Shown: piece by piece, positions 7,677 to 16,677 of the stretch
Position numbering within the stretch: position 1 is the stretch's first letter
Layout of the letters: each line of letters opens with the position of its first letter
Assembly (NCBI GenBank): GCA_035772405.1
Contig: JAYKKM010000453.1
Span: 41,684 to 105,683, forward strand
Direction of reading: 5' to 3'
DNA from: Chrysogorgia sp. JL179-B06
Taxonomy: Eukaryota > Cnidaria > Anthozoa > Scleralcyonacea > Chrysogorgiidae
Length of the DNA stretch: 64,000 nt
Translations under genes and position numbers: made by a program
The notes under the pieces: generated by a model
The model's input: only the letters and a program-made list of their open reading frames with translations
The model's database searches: none
Told to the model about the DNA's origin: nothing

Positions 7677-9008
7677 ATGAGTAAAAAAATTGAAGATGTG
7701 GAAAAAAATGATATATTATTTAGTGAGCCTTTGCAATTTTTTACGTCATCACCCTATAATGATACGTTTACGGAATGTCGTGAGACGGAAATTATCGCAA
7801 CGCCCGTAGATAATCAATCGTCAGTATACACGTTTACAAGACATGGAAACGCCGTGGGATTAATGAAAACAAGCGATGCTAAAATAATGGCTAGAGTATC
7901 GATTAGAAATGCTGCTGGACTTATAGCACCTGCAGCATCGGGGTTTGCGATGATTACATTACCCCTTCGCACAATGTGGAAAACAAAAGAATTAAAAATA
8001 AATGAAAATTTAATTACACCATCAGATAATTTTGCACATTTTGCATCATGGATACAATTTATAACGCGTCAAATACCATCGGGATATAAAGATTCTAAAG
8101 AGCTTAATATAGCATATTTAGACACACCCCAACATATGAGCGATATCGTGGGTTTCACGAATGGAACTAATGTCGTAAATGCAGGAGGGAGACAAAAAAC
8201 ACAGGCATTTCAAAATCAATCGCAGAATTTGATAGATGAGATTGATTGTTCATTATTTAGCGAAGGGGGTACTGAAATATATATTCCTACAGCGTATAAA
8301 GTTGAATTACGTTTAACGCGTGCATTAAATACAATTGTAATGATGGGGGCCAATCATGCGAATATGCCCGTTGCTGATACTATAATTACCCTAGACGATT
8401 TTAAAATAAAAATTCCTGTATTTAAACCAAAAAAACAATTATCAAATGCTCTTAATATAGGGCTGGGGACCAATAATAAAGAAACATTATATTATACAAC
8501 CAATTATCGTTGTATTACTGAATCAGTAGCTGCAGGACGAAATTCACATCAAGTAATCGATGTGTTTAATGGTAGCGTTCCTACACGTTTATATATTGTA
8601 TTTTCTCCATTAGCAAATTGGAACGGATCATATACTCATAATATTTTTGAATTTAACTGGCCTAATTATGATAATGTTGAAGTTTCCGTAAATAACGCTG
8701 TTGTCGGGAGAATTGAAAATCAAGCTGAAGCTTACTCAAAATTACGCGCGGTATTAAATCGCAATTATTCAGAAATGCCAATAACTTATAATGACTTTAT
8801 AAACGGGTATTCTATATTAGCATTTGATTTAACAGATAATAGAGACTCTCATCTTGCAGTATTACCCATAAGACCGTCGGGAAATGTTAATGTGGATTTT
8901 CATTTTTCTCAAAATACAGTTCAAGGGGCGTTAATATTTGTTGGTGAATTTCGAAATGAAATTAGAGTGGGATTAAATACCCCTGCAAGATTATTACACA
9001 GCATTTAA
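7677..9008 (+). CDS. Major capsid protein, double jelly-roll hexon type, 443 aa
   Basis: Start chosen at the ATG at 7677, after a TA(10)TA leader; the longer frame upstream has only TTG. The strongest signal is the N-terminal half: TLPLRTMWKTKELKINENLI, TPSDNFAHFASWI and LNIAYLDTPQHMSD follow the order of Maverick/adintovirus capsid proteins (a strand with a V-N-L-type motif, 'L-I-x-P-S-x-N-x' and an aromatic region, then Y-x-D-T). The length is close to the family's usual 450-650 residues, on the short side. It would form the hexagonal capsomers of an icosahedral particle. It sits between small basic proteins, downstream of the penton-like gene. The call combines pattern and context. Confidence 0.75.
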   Translation: MSKKIEDVEKNDILFSEPLQFFTSSPYNDTFTECRETEIIATPVDNQSSVYTFTRHGNAVGLMKTSDAKIMARVSIRNAAGLIAPAASGFAMITLPLRTMWKTKELKINENLITPSDNFAHFASWIQFITRQIPSGYKDSKELNIAYLDTPQHMSDIVGFTNGTNVVNAGGRQKTQAFQNQSQNLIDEIDCSLFSEGGTEIYIPTAYKVELRLTRALNTIVMMGANHANMPVADTIITLDDFKIKIPVFKPKKQLSNALNIGLGTNNKETLYYTTNYRCITESVAAGRNSHQVIDVFNGSVPTRLYIVFSPLANWNGSYTHNIFEFNWPNYDNVEVSVNNAVVGRIENQAEAYSKLRAVLNRNYSEMPITYNDFINGYSILAFDLTDNRDSHLAVLPIRPSGNVNVDFHFSQNTVQGALIFVGEFRNEIRVGLNTPARLLHSI

Positions 9009-9041
9009 TTATCAACATTTGTAAGGGGATGTACAAAAAAA

Positions 9042-9173
9042 ATGAAGAACACAAAACCCATTACAACAAAGAATAGAATAAAAAAACCAAAAATAAAAAA
9101 ACCAGTTATTAACAAAATACCCCTAAATCGTGAACATATTCTTGTATTTCCACCGTTTTCAGTTTACGCATAA
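9042..9173 (+). CDS. Short basic peptide, 43 aa
   Basis: ATG at 9042, directly behind eight A residues; TAA at 9171. The first 27 residues are Lys/Thr/Pro-rich (RIKKPKIKKPVINK), and the end is hydrophobic (HILVFPPFSVYA). It sits between the capsid gene and an acidic gene, each with the same T/A-run leader. This could be another core or cement peptide. It is short enough that chance cannot be excluded. Confidence 0.4.
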   Translation: MKNTKPITTKNRIKKPKIKKPVINKIPLNREHILVFPPFSVYA

Positions 9174-9180
9174 AAAAAAA

Positions 9181-9459
9181 ATGAATGAAGAAAAAAATGA
9201 TGAATTAAATAAAGAAGAGGAAAAAAAAGACGAAAAAAATGATAATTCAAGAGATGATGATGAAGAGGAGGATGATAGTGAAAATGATAGCGATGTTGTT
9301 AGCGATGATGTTAGTGATGAAATGGATAGTGAAAGTTCCGTTACTTCTTCTTCATCAAGTTGCGAAGATGATTTAAAATTTTTAGAAACATTAGTTCAAT
9401 TAAATAAAATAAAGAAAAAAGCTTTTGAAAAAAAAAAAAGGATTTTTTACCCTCGTTAA
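9181..9459 (+). CDS. Acidic low-complexity protein, 92 aa, with an A12 run near the 3' end
   Basis: ATG at 9181 directly follows T and an A run. Residues 1-60 are Glu/Asp/Asn/Lys and Ser rich (DDDEEEDDSENDSD type); residues 62-92 form a likely helix (LKFLETLVQLNKIKKK). Near the end is a run of 12 A residues (9428-9439); the frame stops at 9457. The -1 frame is open from 9429 to 9737 and has no ATG of its own, so ribosomal or polymerase slippage on the A run could extend the protein by about 100 residues. Function unknown; disordered acidic proteins often act as scaffolds or histone-like decoys. Confidence 0.6.
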   Translation: MNEEKNDELNKEEEKKDEKNDNSRDDDEEEDDSENDSDVVSDDVSDEMDSESSVTSSSSSCEDDLKFLETLVQLNKIKKKAFEKKKRIFYPR

Positions 9460-9737
9460 AAAAATATCTTAAAGCAGATATTGATAAAAAAAATACGTTG
9501 TTAGATTCTCAATTAATTAATAAATTACAATACATTGCTAAAAATATTTTAAATAAAAAAATTTCGATCCAACTTTCCAGTGATAATAAATATATTTTGA
9601 ATAAGTTTTCAAAGAACAAAATAAAAGAAAAAGATTTAAAAATATTATTATCTGAGGATTTTCGTATAATCAACATATATCAAAAAGCATACAAATTACT
9701 TAACCAACAAATAAAAAAAAATGACCGAAGTAAATAA
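9429..9737 (+). CDS. ATG-less basic ORF, likely reached by -1 frameshift from 9181-9459
   Basis: The frame is open from 9429, inside the A12 run, to TAA at 9735. It contains no Met; the only alternative start is TTG at 9498. Its product is Lys/Leu/Ile-rich and helical (LINKLQYIAKNILNKK, LKILLSEDFRIINIYQKAYK), unlike random AT-rich translation. Packing matches the block: its end overlaps the next ATG at 9721. Either slippage on the A run fuses it to the upstream acidic protein, or one A has been gained or lost (mutation or sequencing error) in a once-continuous gene. Function unknown. Confidence 0.5.
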   Translation, partial: KKKKDFLPSLKKYLKADIDKKNTLLDSQLINKLQYIAKNILNKKISIQLSSDNKYILNKFSKNKIKEKDLKILLSEDFRIINIYQKAYKLLNQQIKKNDRSK

Positions 9738-10398
9738 AATGCAATTAATTAATCCGAGTAAATTAAATGAAATTTTAGATTTAATCAAAACTGATCATGA
9801 AAACGAAAAATTATTGCAGGGAATTAACAACAAAAATAATTTCGAACTTATTGAAAGTAAAAATAAAATGAAAGAAGAAATGAAAAAAGTTAATAATGAT
9901 CAACGTGTCGCAGAGAGTATGGTTAGTTTTTTAAAAAGACAACAAAATATGAAAAGAAAAAGTAATGAACTTGAAAATGAGGTGACCAATGATGAATCAC
10001 CAAGGAAAACACCGACTGTGACAAGTGGGCAACAAATAAAAGAATTTCTCGAAAGGAAAAAAATTAAAACTGGGGGGACAGATATAATAAAACTAAACGG
10101 TGTTGCAATAAACCATCATGATTTATTATACGATTTAACGCATAATGTCAGCAAACAAAACATGTTCAATCTTACACAACAAAAGCAGACGGTTGCTTTA
10201 AAAGAATTGAAAAAATTACATATGCCTGCCTATTATATACGAAATATAAAATTACGACAACGTTATATAAATTTGGGAAAAACCCCTTCGGGTCTTGCGA
10301 GTCACGAAGAACCATCTACATCACTCACCACACACATTCCTACACCTTCAACACCACCCTATTCAACACAAAGAAAATGGCGACGAAAAAATCCATGA
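9721..10398 (+). CDS. Protein of unknown function before the protease, 225 aa
   Basis: ATG at 9721 after nine A residues. Residues 1-90 are helical and charged (coiled-coil-like, rich in Lys, Glu and Asn). Residues ~155-190 contain KKLHMPAYYIRNIKLRQRYI, a basic aromatic segment. The last ~30 residues are Thr/Pro/Ser-rich (PSTSLTTHIPTPSTPPYSTQ) and probably disordered. The end overlaps the protease gene by 22 bases. Its place before an adenain-type protease suggests a virion protein, perhaps a protease substrate or cofactor carrier such as adenovirus pVI. That is inferred from position alone. Confidence 0.6.
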   Translation: MTEVNKMQLINPSKLNEILDLIKTDHENEKLLQGINNKNNFELIESKNKMKEEMKKVNNDQRVAESMVSFLKRQQNMKRKSNELENEVTNDESPRKTPTVTSGQQIKEFLERKKIKTGGTDIIKLNGVAINHHDLLYDLTHNVSKQNMFNLTQQKQTVALKELKKLHMPAYYIRNIKLRQRYINLGKTPSGLASHEEPSTSLTTHIPTPSTPPYSTQRKWRRKNP

Positions 10399-10988
10399 AT
10401 TTACATTGTTTTTTAACCCAATTTTTATTTACGAACGAGATTAATAAAATTTCAAAAATAAATAAGTTTTTAAATAAATATTATTTGGGTACATTTCCTG
10501 CAAATATTTTTCCTAAAAAAATTTATTATCCCTCGTGTTGGATTTGGAATACGGATGAAGCAGATCAAAACGGTCAACATTGGATTGCTATATGGGTGGA
10601 TAAAGAAAAACATATGAATTTTTTTGATAGTTTTGCAAAAGATGTCTCGTTTTATAAACGTGAATATTGGTATGATTATAGTGTAAAAAAAGGACTAACA
10701 TTTCAATATATTCAAAGTAAACAATTACAATCCAAAAATACAGCCGTGTGTGGAAATTGGAGTTTATTATATTTATACAATCAATGTCGTAATGAATTCG
10801 AAAATAATAATAAACAAAAAATATTTAAAAATGAACGTATTAAACTAAAAAACGATATTAAATTAAAAAAAAAAATAGAAACAATTTTAGGTCGTGTACT
10901 CGTAGGAATATATAATAAAAAATGTAAAAAAAATTGTAAGAGTAATAACAATCAGTCATGTTGTAGTTTTAATAATGCTAATTTTTAA
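10377..10988 (+). CDS. Adenain-type (C5-like) cysteine protease, 203 aa
   Basis: Maturation protease that cleaves virion precursor proteins. The catalytic order His-Asp-Gln-Cys is visible: His68 in NGQHWIAIWVD, Asp84 in MNFFDSF, Gln118 in KQLQSK and Cys125 in AVCGNWSLLYLY. WNTDEADQNGQHW (57-69) matches the adenovirus 'NTD...G.HW' segment. The length is typical of adenain (about 204). The gene overlaps its upstream neighbour by 22 bases. Likely substrates are the three basic proteins with QKGG or QRGG sites (7505, 11087 and 17232 genes). Basic C-terminal tail with a Cys/Asn cluster. All catalytic residues are present. Confidence 0.88.
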   Translation: MATKKSMNLHCFLTQFLFTNEINKISKINKFLNKYYLGTFPANIFPKKIYYPSCWIWNTDEADQNGQHWIAIWVDKEKHMNFFDSFAKDVSFYKREYWYDYSVKKGLTFQYIQSKQLQSKNTAVCGNWSLLYLYNQCRNEFENNNKQKIFKNERIKLKNDIKLKKKIETILGRVLVGIYNKKCKKNCKSNNNQSCCSFNNANF

Positions 10989-11086
10989 TTAAACAAAAAA
11001 ATTAACTTATTTACACTGTTTATATTTTTTCTAAGGGTAACATTCCATTCATATCTTTTTTGGTTAAAAATATAGTGGACATGCTT

Positions 11087-11311
11087 TTAATACCCTTTTA
11101 TGGTATCTCGTATCGTTTGAATCATACCACCACTACCAAAAAAAAAAACCCCTTTTTGTTTTCTTTTTCTTTTTCTTTTTCGAATACCAATTCCCAATTG
11201 ATTTCCAACTAACGATCCCAAGGGTCCAAAAATATCTAGAGCACTACCCCCTTTTTGTTTCTTTTTTCTAAGGATAATTCTCCTGCTTCTTCTATATCTT
11301 CTTCTTGCCAT
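11087..11311 (-). CDS. Small Arg-rich virion-type protein, 74 aa, with a QKGG site
   Basis: ATG at 11311. The order is Arg-rich tail (ARRRYRRSRRIILRKK), QKGG site, hydrophobic stretch (SALDIFGPLGSLVGNQLGIGI), a second basic run (RKRKRKRKQKG) and a Gly/Phe-rich end. The first half parallels the 7505 gene. It resembles adenovirus small core proteins, which are trimmed by the viral protease and condense DNA; a membrane-active role for the hydrophobic part is also possible. It lies just downstream of the ATPase gene with its own TATA-like box at 11354. Confidence 0.65.
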   Translation of the reverse strand: MARRRYRRSRRIILRKKKQKGGSALDIFGPLGSLVGNQLGIGIRKRKRKRKQKGVFFFGSGGMIQTIRDTIKGY

Positions 11312-11353
11312 GTTTTTTTAAAAAAAGTTCATACACAATATACACACCCATAC

Positions 11354-11361
11354 TATATATA
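11354..11361 (-). promoter_or_regulatory. TATA-like box of the 11087-11311 gene
   Basis: TATATATAG-like sequence on the minus strand, about 45 bases before the ATG at 11311. Confidence 0.4.
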
Positions 11362-11431
11362 CTTTTTAAAAAAATTTCAACAACTCTTTTTATTTTTTTA
11401 AAAAACATTTATTTTTTCTTTTTACATTTAT

Positions 11432-12109
11432 TTACAAATCATAGATTAGCGTTGATTCATGTGGAAATACATTGGTTCTAATTCTACAATTTTCATACCC
11501 TTTTCTACAATTATCAAATACCAAATAACCATAGGGTTTCTCATTAATTTCACTTAATACTTTATTAAATCTATTTCTATTAATTTTTTTATTATCACAT
11601 ATCGTATACATATTATTATAATCGCTTAAATTTTTAAACATAACATAATATTGACTATTGACACGTAAATTTCGCAATTTACCATTACCATATGTTAAAT
11701 TTTGACATGTAAAAATAACACTAATATTACGATGATGGACATCTTGAGTTGCAATATTATCTATTCTTTCAAGATTTTCCTTTGATGATGTTGCAACTAA
11801 CATGAGATCATCTAATATTATTAACGTATTTTCACGGGTATTCGTTTGTATATCGGTAATGCGGGGAATACCCTTTTGACAATCAATAAATTCAACACTA
11901 ATATCTGTTTTTTCCGCAAGAACTTTTTCCATTTCAGCGTACAGAGGTTGATAAATTGAATATAAATAAACAATTTTAACAATTGCAGGTGTAATCATAA
12001 TGTTAATATTTTTCAATAATTGTAATATCCAATATGTTTTCCCACTTTGACTAGGTCCACATAACGTTAACATAAAAGGGTGTTGAAATGGTAATGAAAC
12101 ATTGTTCAT
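11432..12109 (-). CDS. Genome-packaging ATPase (P-loop), 225 aa
   Basis: Walker A is at residues 18-25 (GPSQSGKT) and Walker B at 96-101 (LIILDD), followed by a sensor-like ISVIFTCQN near 129-137. HPFMLTLCGPSQSGKTYW matches the ATPase found in Mavericks and adintoviruses, related to the FtsK/HerA-type packaging enzymes; it pumps DNA into the capsid. The protein is a bare ATPase domain of about the usual length. It begins two bases after the PolB stop on the same strand, so the two are probably co-transcribed. Motifs are intact. Confidence 0.85.
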   Translation of the reverse strand: MNNVSLPFQHPFMLTLCGPSQSGKTYWILQLLKNINIMITPAIVKIVYLYSIYQPLYAEMEKVLAEKTDISVEFIDCQKGIPRITDIQTNTRENTLIILDDLMLVATSSKENLERIDNIATQDVHHRNISVIFTCQNLTYGNGKLRNLRVNSQYYVMFKNLSDYNNMYTICDNKKINRNRFNKVLSEINEKPYGYLVFDNCRKGYENCRIRTNVFPHESTLIYDL

Positions 12110-12110
12110 T

Positions 12111-15100
12111 TCAGTTATCTAAAAATCCAAACGGAATCGTATTAAAATTATTTTTAACAACACGTTTATTAAATGTAAATGAAAATTTTTTTATTTCATC
12201 CTCAATAAAAATATGATTCAGTTTATCTTTACATATTTTATTGTGATATTTAATTTCGATGATCTGATCTTGATTTTTAACACATTGTGTCAAGGATAAA
12301 AAATTCAATTTTTCTTTTATTGTTTCATTTTTTAAAGTAAAACCTTTCACATGAATACATTCCTGATTTAAATTAGTTATATACGCGTAACATTTTGGAC
12401 CCGTTGAACAAAAATTTGTTATCCATTCATTTTCATTTAATTCATTCGTTAAATCTCCTAAATATTTTCCCGTTTTAACATCAGTATAATTATTTTCATC
12501 AGATATATAAATAACAGAATCTGTATCAAAATATAAAACGCGATCGTCTAATTTAACGAGTAACTCGTATAATTTCAAACGTGCATATGCAGTAACAAAA
12601 CACGCAATGATTACATTTCCCGTTTTTAGAGGGGTTGTTGCATCATCAATTTTTTCATACGTACAACGTAATAATGTTTCGTTTATAAATTCCATCGATG
12701 TTAATTTTTTACTTTTATCATTGGCAATATTTAATAATTCTTCATAATCGTTTAAAAAACACACTTGTGTATTATTTTCGTTTTGAGCAAATTTTCCCCA
12801 TAACGAATTTAAAAATGTTTTTGCAATAGTTCTTAATCCGGGATTTTTCTCAATTTTGTCTTTATCTAAAAAAACATTTTCATTTTTTAAATAATCATTA
12901 CAATACTGTTTAATTTTATCATCATTTTTACTTCCATCTGCATTCAAACAATCCGTAGGAATTCCTGAAGATTCTTGTTTGATTTTTAAAAATTGATTTA
13001 CGTATTGTGAAAAGATTTTTTCTTTGCGTTCAAAATGATATATTTCGTAAAGAGCAATTATTTTATATCCCTTATCTATAGCAACATTAATCTCAACACT
13101 AGTCCAAGTACCCGTCAAGTATCGATCGCTTTCATTATGTTCACATTTATTACATTTATCCACAGCACATTTATAACATAATGGAAATAATAATTTCCCA
13201 TCTATTCTAACGGGTAAAACAGGAAAGTAAATATTTCGAGGAGGTGAAATACAACATTTTACTAAACCAAATATGTCCTTGATTTTTATTTTATTACAAT
13301 CTTTCCCCAGTAAAATAGTAGGATGACCCACAGGAAAATCATATTTTTTTTGTACATCAGGGTATAGCGATGTAAAATCTACGTAACTTATTCGTTCGTT
13401 TGGTTTTGTTTCTTTAAATAAACATACGGGGGAAGTTCGTCCCCCATATAATGCGTCACGTGGTGTTAAAGGAGTAAACGGATAAAATTTTCTTTTCTTT
13501 TCAATTAATTGTTTCTGTGTATATTTTTTTTCTTCTAAATAATCACATTCCCACATCTCGATTAATTTGTAACCGGCATTTTTTATTGTCCAAGAAAAAC
13601 GTTGCGTATTTGCATATAAATTACTAAATTTTTCGTTTGTAAGAACGTTTAATGCATAGGGGTCGAAACATTTGGGACATCCGTGATAAAAACAACCATG
13701 AAATTGATATATCGTATCAATATAAAAACCATCGACAAAACGTCCTAGAATTTTTTTCTCCCCATTTTGTGAACAGATATATTCTAAATTTCCTCCTATT
13801 TCTCGATTAATTTCATCTAACCAATCAATAGCAATTAAACTCTGTTTTACACCACCCCTATACCCCGAAGCAGGAATAATTCCTACACAATTTTTTTTTA
13901 AAAAATTAAGTCTATACACTTTCAAAGCTAAACTAGCAATCGTAATACAATTTTTTGCATAAAAGGGGGTGATATGACCTATGGTCCCGATCATTGTAGA
14001 AAATTTAACACATCCCTTTCTTAAAATATCTACATCACTACAACAATAATAATAAATCTCTTTACGAAATATATATTTCTCTTTCTTTTTTTCTAAATAC
14101 CATTTTTCAAATTCATTAAGTGTTGCTGTATTCATATGTTTCGTATCAAAAAATTTCCGATCTACAATGTCACCCTCATAAGTTAAATCGTAAAATTCAT
14201 AAGGATGAAATCCCTTACATTCCCCTTGAAGATCCATTGCTTTTGGAATATCCGCTAATTTCATACTAAAAAACAAATAACTATCGAGGATTCTAATATT
14301 TTGTTCTTTAATTATTAAACTCATTATTTTAGTACCGTTCATTATAGTATTCGGCATTATCTGTTTTATTTCTAAAAGATATTTTAAAATAAAAATAGTA
14401 TCAAATCTACCCCCGTTATGAGCTATCCAAACGGAATTTGTTTGTTCAAACATAAATTCACATAAAGTTTCAATAACATTGTTGTCAAAAATAAATTGTC
14501 TATTCCCACAACAACTAACTTTTTCAATAGTATTATCGATAATTTCTTGATCCTTTTTTTCAAATATTTTTGTTTTTTTAAATTCAATATGTTGACATTT
14601 TTTACATACCCTTTGGACGATACAATAAAACGGTTCGAGCAATTTAGTTTCGGTTACTTTTGTTTCAAAATCAAAAAAAAATAAAGTGGGTTCACTTTCT
14701 TTCCTCTTGTTATATTCAAGTGAAAGGGGTTTCACGTAACAAAAATGAGGTTGTTTCATGTATTTATCACAATGAAAACAAAATCGTTTGCTACAATCAT
14801 GTTTAACTGTTTTATTAGAAAAAATGAAAAAGAATCGAGGACAAATTTTGTTACAGGTTTTACAATAAAAAAAATATTGACACGGTGTTAAACGATCATA
14901 ATTACTTTGAGAAGGTTTAAAAATTTTATTTGTTAAATGATTTGTAAAACAATTTTCATCATAAAAAATTATATCACAACTGCTACAAATAAGTTTATTA
15001 TTTTTATCTTTACACTTATTCGGATATTTATAACATCGTAAACAAGTTAAGTTATTTGTAGTACATAGGTGATTATCGACATATTCATGACGTGTAAAAT

Positions 15101-16151
15101 AACTCATACATTTAACACAAAAAGAACTGGTACTGAGTTTAGAAAATTCCTTTATGCTTAAGACTACATCGTAATGATTATTATTTAACCATAAACATAC
15201 AATTTCATTAGTCAATTTAATAAGATTACCTGCACTATCAGTTCGTGAATCATAAATTATATTATCGGAATGAGTGTCAGCATACACTAACAAATCAACA
15301 CCCTGTTTTTTTAAATAATTATTATATACAAAATGAAACTGTGTAGCATCAACATTACCCTCGGGTATCCCACATTCCCGATATACATTTCGAATTTCTT
15401 CACACGTAAATAAATCATCCACGGGTTTATTGGGTTTTCTTTTCATTATAAAATATTTATAGTCTTGTTTTAAAAATGATAAACCCACTAATATTGCTAA
15501 AGCAAAACAGCAATCTTTCACTGTACGAAATAATACACGGCTAAGAATATAAAATACCCCCGTGCGAAATTTACGGCCATATTTTTTCACACCACCTTTA
15601 TCTGTAGCATTTCCCTTATTCAAACTATTGTAAATACTTTTTTTCCTTAGTACACTATTTTTTTTTTTATTTGTACTTATTCCTGCGGGAAAAGTTTGAA
15701 CAATTACTTTACTATTCCAACCATTAGCTATTATTTCTTTATTACTCTGCATAAATTTTTCCATAATATTTAAGAAATATTTAACGTCAAAGTCTTTCAC
15801 GGGTAAAACGGCAGTAGAGAAAAAACTTTTTGGCGCATTACTAAAGATAAATCTAACATAATCATCATCACTTTTTACATTTGCCCGTGCAATGTTAATT
15901 AAATAAGAAAAAACCAACGATAACGATTGAATAAAACTAATAAAATTAACCGTTTTTTCCCGTGAAACATCCAAAGAAAAATGTTGTTCAGTGACTTTAA
16001 ATTTTTCTCTACTAATAGTTTCTATATGATTAACAGAAAAATAATCGTCTATTTTTTCATTTTTCTTACTTTCTTTTTTCTTATTAAATAAACTTACAAT
16101 TTTATCTATATCTTTTTGACTATATTTTAATTTTTTCTGATCATCATTCAT
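12111..16151 (-). CDS. Protein-primed family B DNA polymerase, 1346 aa
   Basis: Replicates the linear element genome. Exonuclease motifs: FFFDFETKV (near residue 494), AHNGGRFDTIFIL (near 575) and CCSDVDIL (near 705). Polymerase motifs: A, YVDFTSLYPDV (near 922); B, KTFLNSLWGKFAQ (near 1115); C, YFDTDSVIY (near 1208). The ~490-residue N-terminal region includes repeated CxxC pairs (SFCVKCM, TCLRCYK, ICSSCD, RFCFHCDK) that suggest zinc ribbons, and may carry the terminal-protein function, which is not separately visible. Length is typical of Polinton pPolB (1,100-1,400). The start codon overlaps the stop of the upstream 56-residue ORF by eight bases. Uninterrupted, so likely functional. Confidence 0.93.
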   Translation of the reverse strand: MNDDQKKLKYSQKDIDKIVSLFNKKKESKKNEKIDDYFSVNHIETISREKFKVTEQHFSLDVSREKTVNFISFIQSLSLVFSYLINIARANVKSDDDYVRFIFSNAPKSFFSTAVLPVKDFDVKYFLNIMEKFMQSNKEIIANGWNSKVIVQTFPAGISTNKKKNSVLRKKSIYNSLNKGNATDKGGVKKYGRKFRTGVFYILSRVLFRTVKDCCFALAILVGLSFLKQDYKYFIMKRKPNKPVDDLFTCEEIRNVYRECGIPEGNVDATQFHFVYNNYLKKQGVDLLVYADTHSDNIIYDSRTDSAGNLIKLTNEIVCLWLNNNHYDVVLSIKEFSKLSTSSFCVKCMSYFTRHEYVDNHLCTTNNLTCLRCYKYPNKCKDKNNKLICSSCDIIFYDENCFTNHLTNKIFKPSQSNYDRLTPCQYFFYCKTCNKICPRFFFIFSNKTVKHDCSKRFCFHCDKYMKQPHFCYVKPLSLEYNKRKESEPTLFFFDFETKVTETKLLEPFYCIVQRVCKKCQHIEFKKTKIFEKKDQEIIDNTIEKVSCCGNRQFIFDNNVIETLCEFMFEQTNSVWIAHNGGRFDTIFILKYLLEIKQIMPNTIMNGTKIMSLIIKEQNIRILDSYLFFSMKLADIPKAMDLQGECKGFHPYEFYDLTYEGDIVDRKFFDTKHMNTATLNEFEKWYLEKKKEKYIFRKEIYYYCCSDVDILRKGCVKFSTMIGTIGHITPFYAKNCITIASLALKVYRLNFLKKNCVGIIPASGYRGGVKQSLIAIDWLDEINREIGGNLEYICSQNGEKKILGRFVDGFYIDTIYQFHGCFYHGCPKCFDPYALNVLTNEKFSNLYANTQRFSWTIKNAGYKLIEMWECDYLEEKKYTQKQLIEKKRKFYPFTPLTPRDALYGGRTSPVCLFKETKPNERISYVDFTSLYPDVQKKYDFPVGHPTILLGKDCNKIKIKDIFGLVKCCISPPRNIYFPVLPVRIDGKLLFPLCYKCAVDKCNKCEHNESDRYLTGTWTSVEINVAIDKGYKIIALYEIYHFERKEKIFSQYVNQFLKIKQESSGIPTDCLNADGSKNDDKIKQYCNDYLKNENVFLDKDKIEKNPGLRTIAKTFLNSLWGKFAQNENNTQVCFLNDYEELLNIANDKSKKLTSMEFINETLLRCTYEKIDDATTPLKTGNVIIACFVTAYARLKLYELLVKLDDRVLYFDTDSVIYISDENNYTDVKTGKYLGDLTNELNENEWITNFCSTGPKCYAYITNLNQECIHVKGFTLKNETIKEKLNFLSLTQCVKNQDQIIEIKYHNKICKDKLNHIFIEDEIKKFSFTFNKRVVKNNFNTIPFGFLDN

Positions 16152-16314
16152 CTTCTTTTTTTTTTCTAAAACAAGAAAAACATGCCGTTTTATTTTTATT
16201 TATGTTTTCGTCTTCACCATCAACACGATCAATAGTAACATCGTATGAATCCTGTATATTAATACATGTCAACGTAAGTATAGGAGGGATTTTTTTTGAG
16301 AATAAAGAACCCAT
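16144..16314 (-). CDS. Small protein with N-myristoylation signal, 56 aa
   Basis: ATG at 16314, TGA at 16144-16146. The N terminus MGSLFSKK has Gly2, Ser6 and following lysines, the classic context for N-myristoyltransferase and membrane attachment by a lipid plus basic residues. The middle is acidic (DRVDGEDEN), and the end holds ACFSCFRKKKEDE, whose two cysteines next to basic residues could be palmitoylated. The stop overlaps the PolB start by eight bases, so the protein would be made from the PolB message. Evidence is motif and overlap; no homologue is recognised. Confidence 0.55.
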   Translation of the reverse strand: MGSLFSKKIPPILTLTCINIQDSYDVTIDRVDGEDENINKNKTACFSCFRKKKEDE

Positions 16315-16355
16315 TTAAAAAAAAACTAAAACAAAAAAAAAGAGTAAAAAAAAAT

Positions 16356-16670
16356 ATGAGTGAAATTGTGCATATTGAAATTTATTTACAAACGTCTAAT
16401 TTACCCTATATCGGTTATGAAATTCAAGATAATGATCCTTCAATATTATTTACGCCGTATCTTTTAAGGGAATGTTTACTAAATTTTACAGAAGATAAAG
16501 AAAAGATAATACCTATTTCATCAAAGATTTTAAAACAACGAATAACAAAATTAAAAAAAGAAATATACAACTGTCCCGAAGATATTATCTATAAAGTTGA
16601 ATGTATGGTAAAATTTATTCAGACCCATGAAAAAAATAATGATTATTTAGGAATAAAAACTATATTTTAA
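16356..16670 (+). CDS. Protein of unknown function, 104 aa
   Basis: ATG at 16356, behind a long A-rich leader; the frame upstream opens only with TTG. Soluble, mixed alpha/beta, with a helical Lys-rich C-terminal half. Seven bases separate it from the SET gene, and it starts just outside the divergent leftward PolB unit, so the ~40-base gap between 16314 and 16356 must hold the promoters for both directions. No domain is recognised. Confidence 0.55.
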   Translation: MSEIVHIEIYLQTSNLPYIGYEIQDNDPSILFTPYLLRECLLNFTEDKEKIIPISSKILKQRITKLKKEIYNCPEDIIYKVECMVKFIQTHEKNNDYLGIKTIF

Positions 16671-16677
16671 AAACAAA

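Noticed and set aside
9181..9459. Relationship between the acidic gene and the Asp-rich satellite frame
   Set aside because: Only low-complexity composition is shared; there is no 42-bp periodicity in the gene.
11020..11082. 20-codon minus-strand ORF after the 11087 gene
   Set aside because: Too short, with no motif and no conservation to judge.
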